From Rhizohabitans arisaemae (GTDB taxonomy: Bacteria; Actinomycetota; Actinomycetes; Streptosporangiales; Streptosporangiaceae), in assembly GCF_025996515.1 (NCBI RefSeq), contig NZ_BLRH01000034.1, forward strand, positions 1,426,001 through 1,490,000: 64,000 nucleotides of DNA, in the 5' to 3' direction. Of this stretch, positions 26,000 to 34,608 are shown one piece after another. The number at the start of each line of letters is the position of its first letter. Position 1 is the first letter of the stretch. Under the pieces are notes generated by a model. The model was not told the DNA's origin, ran no database searches, and saw only the letters and a list, made by a program, of their open reading frames with translations. Position numbers and translations under genes: made by a program.

Positions 26000-26024
26000 C
26001 GAAAGAGCCCGGTCGGCTCTTTCG
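26000..26024 (-). terminator. Hairpin terminator of the deaminase operon
   Basis: Ten-bp perfect stem CGAAAGAGCC with GGCTCTTTCG and a 5-base loop, 46 bp beyond the deaminase stop. The upper stem is AT-rich. It also separates this operon from the leader peptide transcribed in the same direction. Confidence 0.7.
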
Positions 26025-26069
26025 CAAAGGATCGGACGCCCGGCCCGCGCCGCGGCGCCGTACCGGAGG

Positions 26070-26546
26070 TCAGGGAAAGAAGACCGCCAGGCACTCCTCC
26101 TCAAGCACCGGGCCTATCACCTGGACCCGATGCGTCCCCGTCCGCAGCAGATCCGCGCAGCGGGTGCCGATGCTCGGCGAGGTCGGGAACATCGTCCGGA
26201 TGCTCGGGATCGAGGCGCCGAAGACGACCCGCCCCAGCCTGGCCCAGTGCATCGCCCCCGAGCACATGGCACACGGCTCGCCGCTGGCGTACATGGTGGC
26301 GCCGGCCACCCGCGCCGGATCCGCCGCCCGGATCGCGTTCAGCTCCGCGTGGGAGATGAGCTCCCCCGTCGAGACGGTCGCGTTGCGTCCCTCGGCGAGA
26401 ACCAGACCGTCCGCGCCGACGAGGACCGCGCCGTACGGGGCGTCGCCGTCGGCCGATGCCTGCCTGGCCAGCTGCACCGCGCGCCGCAGGTGAGCCACGT
26501 CATGAGTATCAAGCACCTCCCCATGATCGGTAAAGCGTCCGATCAC
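26070..26546 (-). CDS. Nucleoside/nucleobase deaminase (cytidine deaminase-like)
   Basis: 158-aa zinc deaminase of the guanine deaminase/tRNA adenosine deaminase fold. The zinc and catalytic residues are ISHAELNAI (HAE) and GEPCAMCSGAM (PCxxC), both intact. It acts on a free base or a tRNA; the absence of a C-terminal tRNA-binding extension and the WARLGRVVFGAS segment favour a guanine deaminase-type enzyme, but this is not certain. GTG 26546 is chosen because it overlaps the upstream stop as GTGA, giving translational coupling; GTG 26516 is an alternative. It is co-transcribed with the AlkZ-like gene. Confidence 0.8.
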   Translation of the reverse strand: MIGRFTDHGEVLDTHDVAHLRRAVQLARQASADGDAPYGAVLVGADGLVLAEGRNATVSTGELISHAELNAIRAADPARVAGATMYASGEPCAMCSGAMHWARLGRVVFGASIPSIRTMFPTSPSIGTRCADLLRTGTHRVQVIGPVLEEECLAVFFP

Positions 26547-27598
26547 GGCAAGTGGCCGAGGAAGGACTTCACATCGGCGATCTCCTCGCCGAATCCCGTC
26601 CGGTCGTCCGCACCGCCGGAGAAAAGCTCCACGGTGACCTCGGTGTCCCCTTTGACGCGCCGCATCCGCCACGTCCCCGTCACCCGTCCGTCGTCGACCA
26701 CCGTCGCCCGCAGGACGCCCCCGCCGGGATGCACCGCCTTGGCGTGCTCCTCCGCCAGGACCGGGCCCCGGTCCCGCCAGCCGAGCAGGTATTCGTCGAA
26801 GGCCGGGGTCAGGCGCACCACCCCCGCCACCGGCTCCAGCGGCCTTCGGCGCAGCCGCCACAGCCGCCCCCCGCCGCAGACGACCTCGGCGAGCTCCCCG
26901 GCGATCAGGTTCCAGCCCGCCCGCGCGTCCCGCAGCGGCAGCCCCGACCAGGCCACCAGGTCGGCGGGCTCGGCGGGGGCGTGCGCGCTCAGGTACCGGC
27001 GGGCCAGCTCCGCCAGCGCCCGATCCCGGTCGCGTTCCAGCACGAGTTCCCGGCCGAGCCAGTCGGCGGCGTGGACGTAGGTCGGCTTTCCGCCGCGGTC
27101 GGGACCGAGCAGGACCACGCCCCGGGCGGCGGCGAGCCCGGCCAGGTGCACGACCCCCTGGCCGTGCGCCCGTACCCCGACCTTGGCCAGGCGTTCGCCC
27201 AGCTCCTCCTTGGTGAGCGGGCCCTGCCCGGCGAGGGCCTCCTCCACCGCCTCATGCGGGCCCTCGACCTTCTCCTCGGCCAGCCTGCGCAGCGCGTTCG
27301 GGATCCGGGGCGGCCCGGTCAGCGCGATCAGCCAGGGCAGATCGGCGGAGGCGGCGAAGTGCAGGGTTCCCCGGGGACCCCAGGCCCGCACGATCGAGGT
27401 GTCCGCACGGGCGGCCTCGACGCCGGCCAGGGTCAGTCCGCGGGCCCGGGCGCGCAGCGCGAGCGCCCCCGCGAGGGCGTCCTGGGCCTGTACGGCGAGG
27501 AGCTCGCCGACCAGCGTGTCCACCGCCGGGGAGCCGGCCGGGCGGTGCAGTGACTGGGAGGCCGTCCTGGCGCGGCGTACATCCGCATCGCTCAGCAT
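26543..27598 (-). CDS. Winged-helix DNA-binding protein, AlkZ/YcaQ-like
   Basis: 351 aa of the HTH_42 superfamily (three tandem winged helices and a C-terminal beta barrel), which includes DNA glycosylases that repair bulky or crosslinked bases. The catalytic Q-x-Q motif of AlkZ is visible as LLAVQAQDAL at about residues 33-42. AWGPRGTLHF, TPAFDEYLLGWRDR and ATVVDDGRVTGTWR are typical blocks. Start ATG 27598 has GGGGTGA just upstream. It overlaps the deaminase gene by 4 bp. A role in damage repair or resistance to a DNA-damaging metabolite is inferred from the family. Confidence 0.82.
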   Translation of the reverse strand: MLSDADVRRARTASQSLHRPAGSPAVDTLVGELLAVQAQDALAGALALRARARGLTLAGVEAARADTSIVRAWGPRGTLHFAASADLPWLIALTGPPRIPNALRRLAEEKVEGPHEAVEEALAGQGPLTKEELGERLAKVGVRAHGQGVVHLAGLAAARGVVLLGPDRGGKPTYVHAADWLGRELVLERDRDRALAELARRYLSAHAPAEPADLVAWSGLPLRDARAGWNLIAGELAEVVCGGGRLWRLRRRPLEPVAGVVRLTPAFDEYLLGWRDRGPVLAEEHAKAVHPGGGVLRATVVDDGRVTGTWRMRRVKGDTEVTVELFSGGADDRTGFGEEIADVKSFLGHLP

Positions 27599-27694
27599 TC
27601 ACCCCACACTAGACCCGTCCACGGGGCTGCGAACCGGTCTTCACCGGTCCGGCGTCCTGCGGCCGGAACAGCCCGCCACGACGCCGGACCTCGG

Positions 27695-28273
27695 TCAGGG
27701 GGAACCGGCGACGCCGGCCGGGCGGGCAGGGCCGGTACGGCGCCAGGCGACCACCAGGAGCGCCGTCAGCGCCCACAGCGGCACGGTGCCGAGCGCCCAG
27801 CTCAGTCCGAGGGGCGGGCCCGGCTGCGCCAGCACCGCGAGATTCCTCAGCTCGCCCTCGCCCAGGCCGGCCGGTCCCTCCACCGAGAAGTGCAGCGTCC
27901 AGGCGCCCTCGTACGGCAGGGCGAAGGTGTCCAGACCCCACACGCCGAGCTTGCGCGGGTGCCGTGCGAGCCTGGCCTCGGTGGCGACGCGTCCGATGCG
28001 CTCCAGGTCGCCGTCCCCCGGGGCGCGCAACAGCAGCACGCCGCGCTTGTCGGCGATGCCGCCCTCGGGGGTGAAGGTGAAGTCCAGCGACTGCAACGCC
28101 CGGAGCGGCCAGGTGCTGAACCCCACGGTCAGTCTGTACGGGCCCGCCTGCACCCGTTCGGTGTGCACCACGTCCACGGGCGGATAGGCGAGAGCCGGGG
28201 ACGGCCCGGCGACGATCAGTCCGAGCGCCGCCAGGATCGCGGCGACCGTGCGGAACCCACGGGTGAAGGACAT
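27695..28273 (-). CDS. Exported membrane-anchored protein, end of His-rich envelope operon
   Basis: 192 aa: signal peptide (VAAILAALGLIVAGPSPALA), an extracytoplasmic beta domain beginning YPPVDVVHTERVQAGPYRLTVGFSTWPLRA, and a C-terminal membrane helix (LSWALGTVPLWALTALLVVAW) with a basic tail. The domain resembles the copper/cupredoxin-like YtkA/FixH type of fold in its spacing, but this is weak. ATG 28273 with GGGGAACG upstream is chosen; a longer frame upstream lacks a signal peptide. It is the last of four genes read leftward from 31456. Confidence 0.7.
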   Translation of the reverse strand: MSFTRGFRTVAAILAALGLIVAGPSPALAYPPVDVVHTERVQAGPYRLTVGFSTWPLRALQSLDFTFTPEGGIADKRGVLLLRAPGDGDLERIGRVATEARLARHPRKLGVWGLDTFALPYEGAWTLHFSVEGPAGLGEGELRNLAVLAQPGPPLGLSWALGTVPLWALTALLVVAWRRTGPARPAGVAGSP

Positions 28274-28383
28274 CGTTCCCCGATTCTGTGCGGACGGCCT
28301 CATCGGCGGCGTCTCCGATCCATGACTCCGGTACGTGCCGCGGCACACGCCCGGTCTCCGGCCGGCACCCCGCGCCGGCGCGG

Positions 28384-29511
28384 TCATCGACCGGCTCCCG
28401 ACGGGGCGGCCGGGGCAAGGGCCCGGAGCATGCGGCCGAAGCGGGGGCCGACCAGCCCCGCGGCCGTCCCGGCCACCAGGCCCAGCACGGCGGGCGCGAC
28501 GAACGTGCCGATCGGCGGGATCGGGTTGCCGTAGACCAGCGGCACCTGGACCATCGCGGCGACCGCCGTGAGCGCGCCGGCCGACCCGCCGACGACGGCC
28601 GCGACCCAGCGGGGCCGGTTCCCCGCGCGGCGGGCCCGCCCCGTCGCGACGTGAACGAGGGCGACCACCGCGATCAGGATCATCGGCATGTTCGCGGGGA
28701 GGTACGGGGGCCCGTCGATGTAGTCGCGCAGCGGCAGCCCCACCTGCGCGGCGTAGGCGTGGGCCGCCCACGGCGAGAACCACCACAGCACCGCCTGCGT
28801 GGCGGCGAAGACCACCGCGAACAGCAGCGCCAGGCGGAGGTTGTCCAGGAAGCCCACCGCCGTGAAGGCGACGGCGACCACCAGGAAGGTGGTGCCCAGC
28901 ACCGCGGGGTCGATCGGCCCGACCGCGAACTCCGCCAGGTTGTTGGTGGCGACCATGGTGAAGCCGAGCAGCACGGTGAACGCGCCGAGCACCCCGGACC
29001 GTCCCCACCGGTGCGCCGAGGCGGCCGCGAAGACCATCAGGGCGCCGACCATGGTCAGCGCGACCGACAGGATGAGGCCGATGTGCGGCGGCGAGGCGAT
29101 CACCGCGTCGAAGCCGTACAGCTCGTGCCACCACAGGTCGACCAGGCCGTAGAGGAGGAACGACGCCGCCCCCGTCCCGGAGACCAGATAGCCGACCGGG
29201 GCGGAGAAGAGCCGGCCGAAGACCGGCACCGCCCGGCCGCCGACCGCCTCGTCCACCGGCCGATCGGCCCGCCGCGCGGCGGTGGTCGCCAGGACCACGG
29301 CCAGGCTGGCCAGGCCCGCCAGGGCGCTGCCCGCGTACAGCACCAGGTGGGGCAGGGTGAAGAACGTGTCCGGCCCGACGTCGATGTGCCACTGGACGTC
29401 CCAGCTGAGACCGGAGAACGAGAGCATCGCGCCCAGCAGCACCAGGGCGGCCGGTAGCCGGCCCCGCGACACGGCGACGCGCCCCGGGGGCCTTTCCTGT
29501 GCCAGTGTCAT
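28384..29511 (-). CDS. Polytopic membrane protein with conserved-looking His residues
   Basis: 375 aa, about nine hydrophobic spans, no recognised family. Histidines sit at span edges in aromatic contexts (DVQWHIDVGPDTFFTLPH, LVDLWWHELYG, ASPPHIGL), a pattern seen in heme- or copper-binding membrane proteins. ATG 29511 has AAGGGA 8 bases upstream; ATG 29538, overlapping the previous stop as ATGA, is an alternative. It lies between FixH-like and exported copper-domain-like genes, so a metal or redox role at the membrane is inferred. Confidence 0.65.
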   Translation of the reverse strand: MTLAQERPPGRVAVSRGRLPAALVLLGAMLSFSGLSWDVQWHIDVGPDTFFTLPHLVLYAGSALAGLASLAVVLATTAARRADRPVDEAVGGRAVPVFGRLFSAPVGYLVSGTGAASFLLYGLVDLWWHELYGFDAVIASPPHIGLILSVALTMVGALMVFAAASAHRWGRSGVLGAFTVLLGFTMVATNNLAEFAVGPIDPAVLGTTFLVVAVAFTAVGFLDNLRLALLFAVVFAATQAVLWWFSPWAAHAYAAQVGLPLRDYIDGPPYLPANMPMILIAVVALVHVATGRARRAGNRPRWVAAVVGGSAGALTAVAAMVQVPLVYGNPIPPIGTFVAPAVLGLVAGTAAGLVGPRFGRMLRALAPAAPSGAGR

Positions 29512-29534
29512 CGTGGATCTTCCCTTCGCAGTTG

Positions 29535-29966
29535 TCATCCGGTGATCAGCAGCGGGAAGACGACCCGGTCGGCGCCGGTCGCGCCCTGCAGAACCACCGT
29601 GAACTCCCAGTAACCCCTCATGAACAGGGACACCGACTCGGCCCGGTAGCTCCCCGGACCGGTCCCCGCGGCCTGCGCCGCCGGGGCCGCGTGCCCCATG
29701 CTCTGCATCACCGGCTCCACCGTGACCTTCCGCAGCCCGGCGGGTCTTCCGTGGACGTCGGTCACCCGGACCGTGACCGGACCGGCGCCCGTCCGCGGCC
29801 GGTGGACGGTGAGCTCCACCCGGTGGCCGGCGGTCCCGCCGTGCAGGGTGACGGGGCCGGCGGCGGCCCTCGGCCAGAACAGCCACAGGGCCACCCCGGC
29901 GAGGACGATCAGCGCGACGACCGCCGGTGCGACACTCCGCCGGGTGCCCGGCTCCCCCGTTGTCAC
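29535..29966 (-). CDS. FixH/YtkA-like membrane-anchored protein
   Basis: 143 aa with one N-terminal membrane helix (VAPAVVALIVLAGVALWLFWP) and an outside beta-sandwich: VELTVHRPRTGAGPVTVRVTD, GLRKVTVEPVMQSMGHAAPA, and GSYRAESVSLFMRGYWEFTV. The Met/His pair MQSMGHAAP followed by FMRGYWEF is the pattern of FixH/YtkA-type copper-related domains. GTG 29966 overlaps the upstream stop as GTGA, so it is co-translated with the 497-aa protein. Confidence 0.75.
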   Translation of the reverse strand: MTTGEPGTRRSVAPAVVALIVLAGVALWLFWPRAAAGPVTLHGGTAGHRVELTVHRPRTGAGPVTVRVTDVHGRPAGLRKVTVEPVMQSMGHAAPAAQAAGTGPGSYRAESVSLFMRGYWEFTVVLQGATGADRVVFPLLITG

Positions 29967-31456
29967 GGTGTGCCCCCTTCTTCGGGTTCGACGGTGAGCA
30001 GCGCCGGAACGGTGAGGACCGTGTAGTCCCGTTCCGCCTGCACCCAGACCCGGTAGCGACCCGGCATCGGGAACGTGAAGGTGAAGGAGACCTCGGGGCC
30101 GAAGGCCGCCACGGTCTCGTCCGGCAGGTCGGCCATGCCCCGCGCCGTCACCGCCATCGAGTGCGCATGCGCCCAGACGGGGGCGCGTTCCGCGGCGTCG
30201 CCGACCGGATCGGAGTCCGGCAGCGGGCCGACCACGATGAGGTGCCCCTGCATGCCCAGCCAAGGCTGCAGGTCGGCGGTGTCGCCGATCCGCGCCGTGA
30301 CGGTGGTCGGCGTCCCCGCGGCGAGCCCGGTGGCACCGAGCGTCACCCGGGTCCCGTTCACGTCCCGCTCGCCCAGCCCGGGTGGTGTGGGAGCGGCCCC
30401 GGTCCCCGGTGGTCCCGCGTCGACGTCGAACCCGGTGGGGGAACGGACCAGCTGCACCCCGCCGCCCCGCCTGGCCAGCTCGGCGGTGACCGCGTGACGG
30501 CCCTTCTCCGCCGGCGTCAGGCGAACCCGGTAGTGACCGGCGCCGACCCGGATCGGATGCAGATGCCACAACCGGCCGGAGGGCGACACCACCACCAGGT
30601 GGATCAGCGCGGCGTCGTGCACGAGCAGGTCGTCGACGGGCCGGCCGGTGGCCCCGTCCGACAGCAGGAGGTCCAGGTCGACCGGGCGTCCCGCGTCTGT
30701 TCGGCCGTGCCGGAGCCGGACGTTGACCGGAGGCCGTGAGTACTCGACGGCCGGGACGGTCCAGGCGTACGGGTCGACGACGTTGTCCATCGTCGGGTCC
30801 AGCTCCCGGCCGGGCTGCGGAGGAAGCGGGGTGACCGAGGAGAGCAGGGCACCGGTCGACCCCACCGCCGCGGCGGCGACCATCCCGCCCGCCAGGACCA
30901 GCGCCGTCCACCTGCGCCGGGACCAGACCGCGGCGCCGAGCGCGCCCAGCAGCAGCGCGCCCGCCGCGGTGAAACCGGCGTACGCCGTGAACTCCGGCGG
31001 GGACACCACCGGCGCCGGGACGATGAACGGTATCCGCGCGGCCTGCTCCCCGTCGTCGACGACGAGCTCCCACGGCCCGGGACGGTCCACCCGCAAGGTG
31101 GCGCCGTGGTACCCGGCCGTCGCGCCGAGGACGAGCTCGCCCTGGCTTACCGTCGAACCGGCGGGCGGCAGGTCCTCGACCCGGGCCGTCGCACCGACCG
31201 GGATCGCGCGCAGGGTGAGCCGTCCCGGCGGGGTGCCGGTGTGGGTGACGACGTCCACCCGCAGCGGCCCGGGCACACCCTGAACCCGGCGTACGACGAC
31301 CGTGAGTTCCCGGTCGCCGAGCGTCTGGGCGATGTGCAGGTCCGAGCCGCCCGGGCCCCCGTCGGCCGAGGCGGTCCGGACTCCGGTGAACGACGACGCG
31401 AGGAGGCAGATCAGCAGGATCAGTGTCGGCCGGATCGGGCTTGTCTGGATTCTCAT
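29963..31456 (-). CDS. Exported protein with His-rich DLQPWLG/GH domains
   Basis: 497 aa: signal peptide at MRIQTSPIRPTLILLICLLA, an N-terminal Ig-like domain, and two membrane spans at about residues 155-205. Two copies of a domain common in actinobacterial and proteobacterial copper-operon proteins follow. One carries HDAALIHLVVVSPSGRLWHLHP, the other DLQPWLGMQGHLIVVG and FTFPMPGRYRVWVQ. The His residues are candidates for metal binding. ATG 31456 is chosen because it begins the signal peptide; no ribosome site is clear, so it may be leaderless. It is the first gene of the envelope operon and is divergent from a histidine kinase, a likely controller. Confidence 0.75.
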   Translation of the reverse strand: MRIQTSPIRPTLILLICLLASSFTGVRTASADGGPGGSDLHIAQTLGDRELTVVVRRVQGVPGPLRVDVVTHTGTPPGRLTLRAIPVGATARVEDLPPAGSTVSQGELVLGATAGYHGATLRVDRPGPWELVVDDGEQAARIPFIVPAPVVSPPEFTAYAGFTAAGALLLGALGAAVWSRRRWTALVLAGGMVAAAAVGSTGALLSSVTPLPPQPGRELDPTMDNVVDPYAWTVPAVEYSRPPVNVRLRHGRTDAGRPVDLDLLLSDGATGRPVDDLLVHDAALIHLVVVSPSGRLWHLHPIRVGAGHYRVRLTPAEKGRHAVTAELARRGGGVQLVRSPTGFDVDAGPPGTGAAPTPPGLGERDVNGTRVTLGATGLAAGTPTTVTARIGDTADLQPWLGMQGHLIVVGPLPDSDPVGDAAERAPVWAHAHSMAVTARGMADLPDETVAAFGPEVSFTFTFPMPGRYRVWVQAERDYTVLTVPALLTVEPEEGGTP

Positions 31457-31583
31457 CGCCGGCAACGTTAGGAAGGAGGATCGGGGTCTGTCGTCACCCG
31501 GCCGATTGAACTCCATCCCCCGGTGGAGGGACGCGGACCACCCGGGGTGATCAAGTAGCCTGCCCCCCGAACCCCTGCGGAGA

Positions 31584-32783
31584 GTGCGTGCCTTGCTTGA
31601 TACCCGCCGGTCCCTGACCAGCCAGTCCATCCTCGTCGCGATCGTCGCCGCAGTGGCGGACGTCGGGTTTTTCCTCTTCGTCCCGGACCGGCCGCCCTTG
31701 GAGGCGTGGCGGTTCCTGCTCGTGCTCGGTCTCATCGTCGGATCCGACCTGGCGTTGGCCGGGCCACCCAGGACCTCGGGCGTCGTCGCCGTACTGCACG
31801 CCTTCTCCTGGGTCCTGGTCCCGGTGGTGTGCGACGGCCCGTGGTGGGAATCCGCCAAGACAGGGCTTCTGGTGGCCGGGTACCGCGCGGGGGCGTGGCT
31901 GCCGCCGATCCCGGCCCTAACGGCGCTGGGGGCGCTGGCGGCCGGGGTGCTCGGAGCGCAGCTGGCCGTGGGCACGCGCGTCCAAGCCCTCCCCATGGTC
32001 GCGATCGAAATCATCTCCCTCGCCCTGCTGCCCTGGCTCGTCGGGAGGTACACCACCGCGCGGCGGGCCTACATCTCCGAACTGGAGCGGCGGGAGGAGC
32101 GGCGGCTCCTGGACGAGCAGACCGCGGTCCAGCGAGCCGTCACCGAGGACCGCAGTGCGATCGCGCGGGACCTGCACGACACGATCTCCCACCATGTGAG
32201 CGCGATCGGCGTACACGCGGGCGCGGCCCGGCTTGGTCTGGACTCCGCGGGCGACGACGTCGTGCACCGGTCGATGCTGGCGATCGAGTCGGGCAGCCGC
32301 GCGGCCATGGCCGACCTGCGCCGGATGCTTGACCTCCTGCACGGTGAGGAGACCGTCCGGGGGAACCGCCAGCCGGGCCTCGGCAACCTGGAGGAGCTGG
32401 TCGAGGGGGTTCGGAGCCTGGGACTGGCGGTCACGGTGACCGTGCACGGCCCGCCCACCCCGCTACCCGGCTCGCTCGACGTCGCGGTCTATCGGATCGC
32501 GCAGGAGGGGTTGACCAACGCCCTGCGGCATGGGGGCGGCGACGACATCGACGTCGAGGTCGAGTACCGCCGGGACGAGGTGATCCTCACCATCGTCAAC
32601 GAGCTGGCCCCGGCCCGCCGACGGGAGCCGCAGGGCACCCGCCGCGGCTTGAACGGCATCAGGCAGCGGGCCGCGCTGTTCGGCGGCCGGCTCACCTACG
32701 GGGTGCGACCGGACGAGAAGAGCTGGCGGCTGCGGGTGAGCTTTCCGGTGGACTCGTCATGCCTGCCCGAATCGTGGAGGTGA
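31584..32783 (+). CDS. Sensor histidine kinase (NarL/DesK-type, HisKA_3)
   Basis: About 399 aa. Four or five N-terminal membrane helices form the sensor. A coiled linker (YISELERREERRLLDEQTAV) leads to the dimerisation box ARDLHDTISHHVSAIGVHAG with phospho-acceptor His. The ATPase domain has the N box EGLTNALRHG and the G box RGLNGIRQRAALFGG. GTG 31584 abuts a GGAGA; TTG 31593 gives better spacing and may be the true start. It is followed by its response regulator and divergent from the His-rich envelope operon, whose state it may sense. Confidence 0.88.
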   Translation: MRALLDTRRSLTSQSILVAIVAAVADVGFFLFVPDRPPLEAWRFLLVLGLIVGSDLALAGPPRTSGVVAVLHAFSWVLVPVVCDGPWWESAKTGLLVAGYRAGAWLPPIPALTALGALAAGVLGAQLAVGTRVQALPMVAIEIISLALLPWLVGRYTTARRAYISELERREERRLLDEQTAVQRAVTEDRSAIARDLHDTISHHVSAIGVHAGAARLGLDSAGDDVVHRSMLAIESGSRAAMADLRRMLDLLHGEETVRGNRQPGLGNLEELVEGVRSLGLAVTVTVHGPPTPLPGSLDVAVYRIAQEGLTNALRHGGGDDIDVEVEYRRDEVILTIVNELAPARRREPQGTRRGLNGIRQRAALFGGRLTYGVRPDEKSWRLRVSFPVDSSCLPESWR

Positions 32784-32785
32784 CC

Positions 32786-33478
32786 GTGAAACTGCGTGTG
32801 CTGCTCGCCGACGACCACGCGCTGTTCCGCTCCGGCTTGCGCGCGGTGCTCGGCACCCAGCCCGACCTGGAGTGCGTCGCCGACGTGGCCGACGGGCACC
32901 AGGCCGTGGCCGAGACGCTGCGGCTCCGGCCCGATGTGGCGGTCCTGGACGTGCGGATGCCGAGGCTGGACGGGCTGGCCGCGACCGAGACGATCCTGTC
33001 GGCGCCGGGGAACGTCACCAAGGTGCTGGTGCTCACCACCTACGACAGCGACGAGTACATCTACCGGGCGCTGCGGGCCGGGGCGAGCGGCTTTCTGCTG
33101 AAGAGCCTGCCGCCGGAGGAGATGACGGGCGCGATCCGGATCGCGGCCCGCGGGGACGCGTTGATCGACCCCTCGGTGACCCGGCGCCTGGTGGCGCGGT
33201 TCGCCGCCGGGATCGCACCGCCTGCGGCCCCGCCGGAGCTGGGGCGGCTGACCTCCCGGGAACACGAGGTGCTGCTGCAGCTGGCCGAGGCGCGGAGCAA
33301 CGCCGAGATCGCCGCCGCGCTGTACGTGGGCGAGGAGACCGTCAAGACGCACGTCTCCCGCATCCTGGCCAAGCTGGGCCTGCGCGACCGGGTGCACGCC
33401 GTGGTCTACGCCCATCTCAACGGCCTGGTGGGGCGGGAGGGCCGCCGCCTGGGCGACCGCGCCGACTCCGGGTGCTGA
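32786..33478 (+). CDS. NarL/LuxR-type response regulator
   Basis: 230 aa. The receiver domain starts KLRVLLADDHALFRSGL with acidic pocket DD; the phosphorylated Asp is about residue 55 (VAVLDVRMP), T in LTTYDS, and K in LLKSLPPEE. The C-terminal LuxR helix-turn-helix reads LTSREHEVLLQLAEARSNAE, then VGEETVKTHVSRILAKLGLRDR. GTG 32786 is preferred to ATG 32759 because GGAGG lies 6 bases upstream and it follows the kinase stop by 2 bp. It likely regulates the divergent envelope operon. Confidence 0.9.
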   Translation: MKLRVLLADDHALFRSGLRAVLGTQPDLECVADVADGHQAVAETLRLRPDVAVLDVRMPRLDGLAATETILSAPGNVTKVLVLTTYDSDEYIYRALRAGASGFLLKSLPPEEMTGAIRIAARGDALIDPSVTRRLVARFAAGIAPPAAPPELGRLTSREHEVLLQLAEARSNAEIAAALYVGEETVKTHVSRILAKLGLRDRVHAVVYAHLNGLVGREGRRLGDRADSGC

Positions 33479-33642
33479 CGGCCGGGACCGGTCCGCCGTA
33501 CGCCCGCGACGACGTGGTGAATGTGACGATCGAGGGACGTCTCATGCACCGCCTGTCAGGCGACGCTTTTTGACCATACGGTGGTGGTTGGCCGACGTCG
33601 GTGGCACGGGGTCGAGCTCGGCGCGTTGAGTTAAGGCGGGAT

Positions 33643-34353
33643 GTGGACACTTCACTCGGCACCTTGTGGAAGAACGTGATCGGCCTCCAGCCGGAACCAC
33701 CTCTGTGGATCGTCGTCGTGACCGGGATCGCCGCCTTGGCCGTCGTGGTCTACCGCCCCGGCTGGCACGCCTCCCGGGGGGTGGTGACCATCGCCCACGA
33801 GGGCGGGCACGCCCTGGTCGCCCTGCTCACCGGACGCAGGCTTGAGGGGATCAGGCTGCACTCCGACACCTCCGGGGTGACGTTGACCAGGGGCAGGCCC
33901 CGGGGCCTCGGGATGATCCTCACCGCCGCCGCGGGGTACGTCGCCCCCTCCCTGCTCGGCTTCGGCGGGGCGTGGCTGATCTCCTCCAGCCGGATCACCG
34001 TGCTGCTCTGGATCATGATCGTCCTGCTCGCCGGGATGCTCGTCATGATCCGCAACTTCTTCGGCGTGGTCTCCATCCTGGCCACCGGAGGGGCGCTCTT
34101 CGCCGTCTCCTGGTTCGCGCCGATGGACGCGCAGGGGGCCGCCGCCTATCTCGCGGTGTGGTTCCTGCTGTTCGGCGGGGTCCGGCCGATCACGGAGCTG
34201 TGGAGCAAGCGGAGCAGGCGGCAGGCGCCCAACTCCGACGCCGAGCAGCTGGCCCGGCTCACCGGCGTCCCCGCCCTGCTCTGGGTCGCGCTCTTCCTGC
34301 TGATCGCGGTCGCGGCGCTGGCGGTCGGCGGATACTGGCTCGTGTATCCATGA
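33643..34353 (+). CDS. M50-type membrane metalloprotease
   Basis: 236-aa membrane protein of the M50B type. The zinc motif HEGGH (TIAHEGGHALVALLTGRR) comes after the first membrane helix, and five further hydrophobic segments follow, including GMILTAAAGYVAPSLLGFGGAWL. Site-2-type proteases have a further Asp motif (NxxPxPxLDG); a clear version is not seen, which fits the M50B branch. GTG 33643 is chosen, with AAGGCGGG close upstream; GTG 33601 would add an unlikely basic tail. No obvious substrate gene is linked. Confidence 0.8.
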   Translation: MDTSLGTLWKNVIGLQPEPPLWIVVVTGIAALAVVVYRPGWHASRGVVTIAHEGGHALVALLTGRRLEGIRLHSDTSGVTLTRGRPRGLGMILTAAAGYVAPSLLGFGGAWLISSSRITVLLWIMIVLLAGMLVMIRNFFGVVSILATGGALFAVSWFAPMDAQGAAAYLAVWFLLFGGVRPITELWSKRSRRQAPNSDAEQLARLTGVPALLWVALFLLIAVAALAVGGYWLVYP

Positions 34354-34608
34354 CCAAGATCGCCGACCGAATTGCCGTGTCGTTTGATCGTACGGGTCGT
34401 TAATCCGATTAGCTCCAGAAATCCACATCCTTTCCACCTATAAACCCCTATAAGGGATATACGACATTTTTCATGCAATAAGCGACATCGACAAGACATG
34501 AGTTAGGACGTTCTTTACGATGATCCCTGCGCATCCGTAAACAGGTCTGCAGAGGTCTTCACGCGGCCTGTTCGTGCCGTGCCCCGGCAAACACAACAGG
34601 AGGACACC

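Noticed and set aside
25816-26094. 92-codon minus-strand ORF overlapping the leader peptide region
   Set aside because: It includes a terminator hairpin and shows no protein-like pattern.
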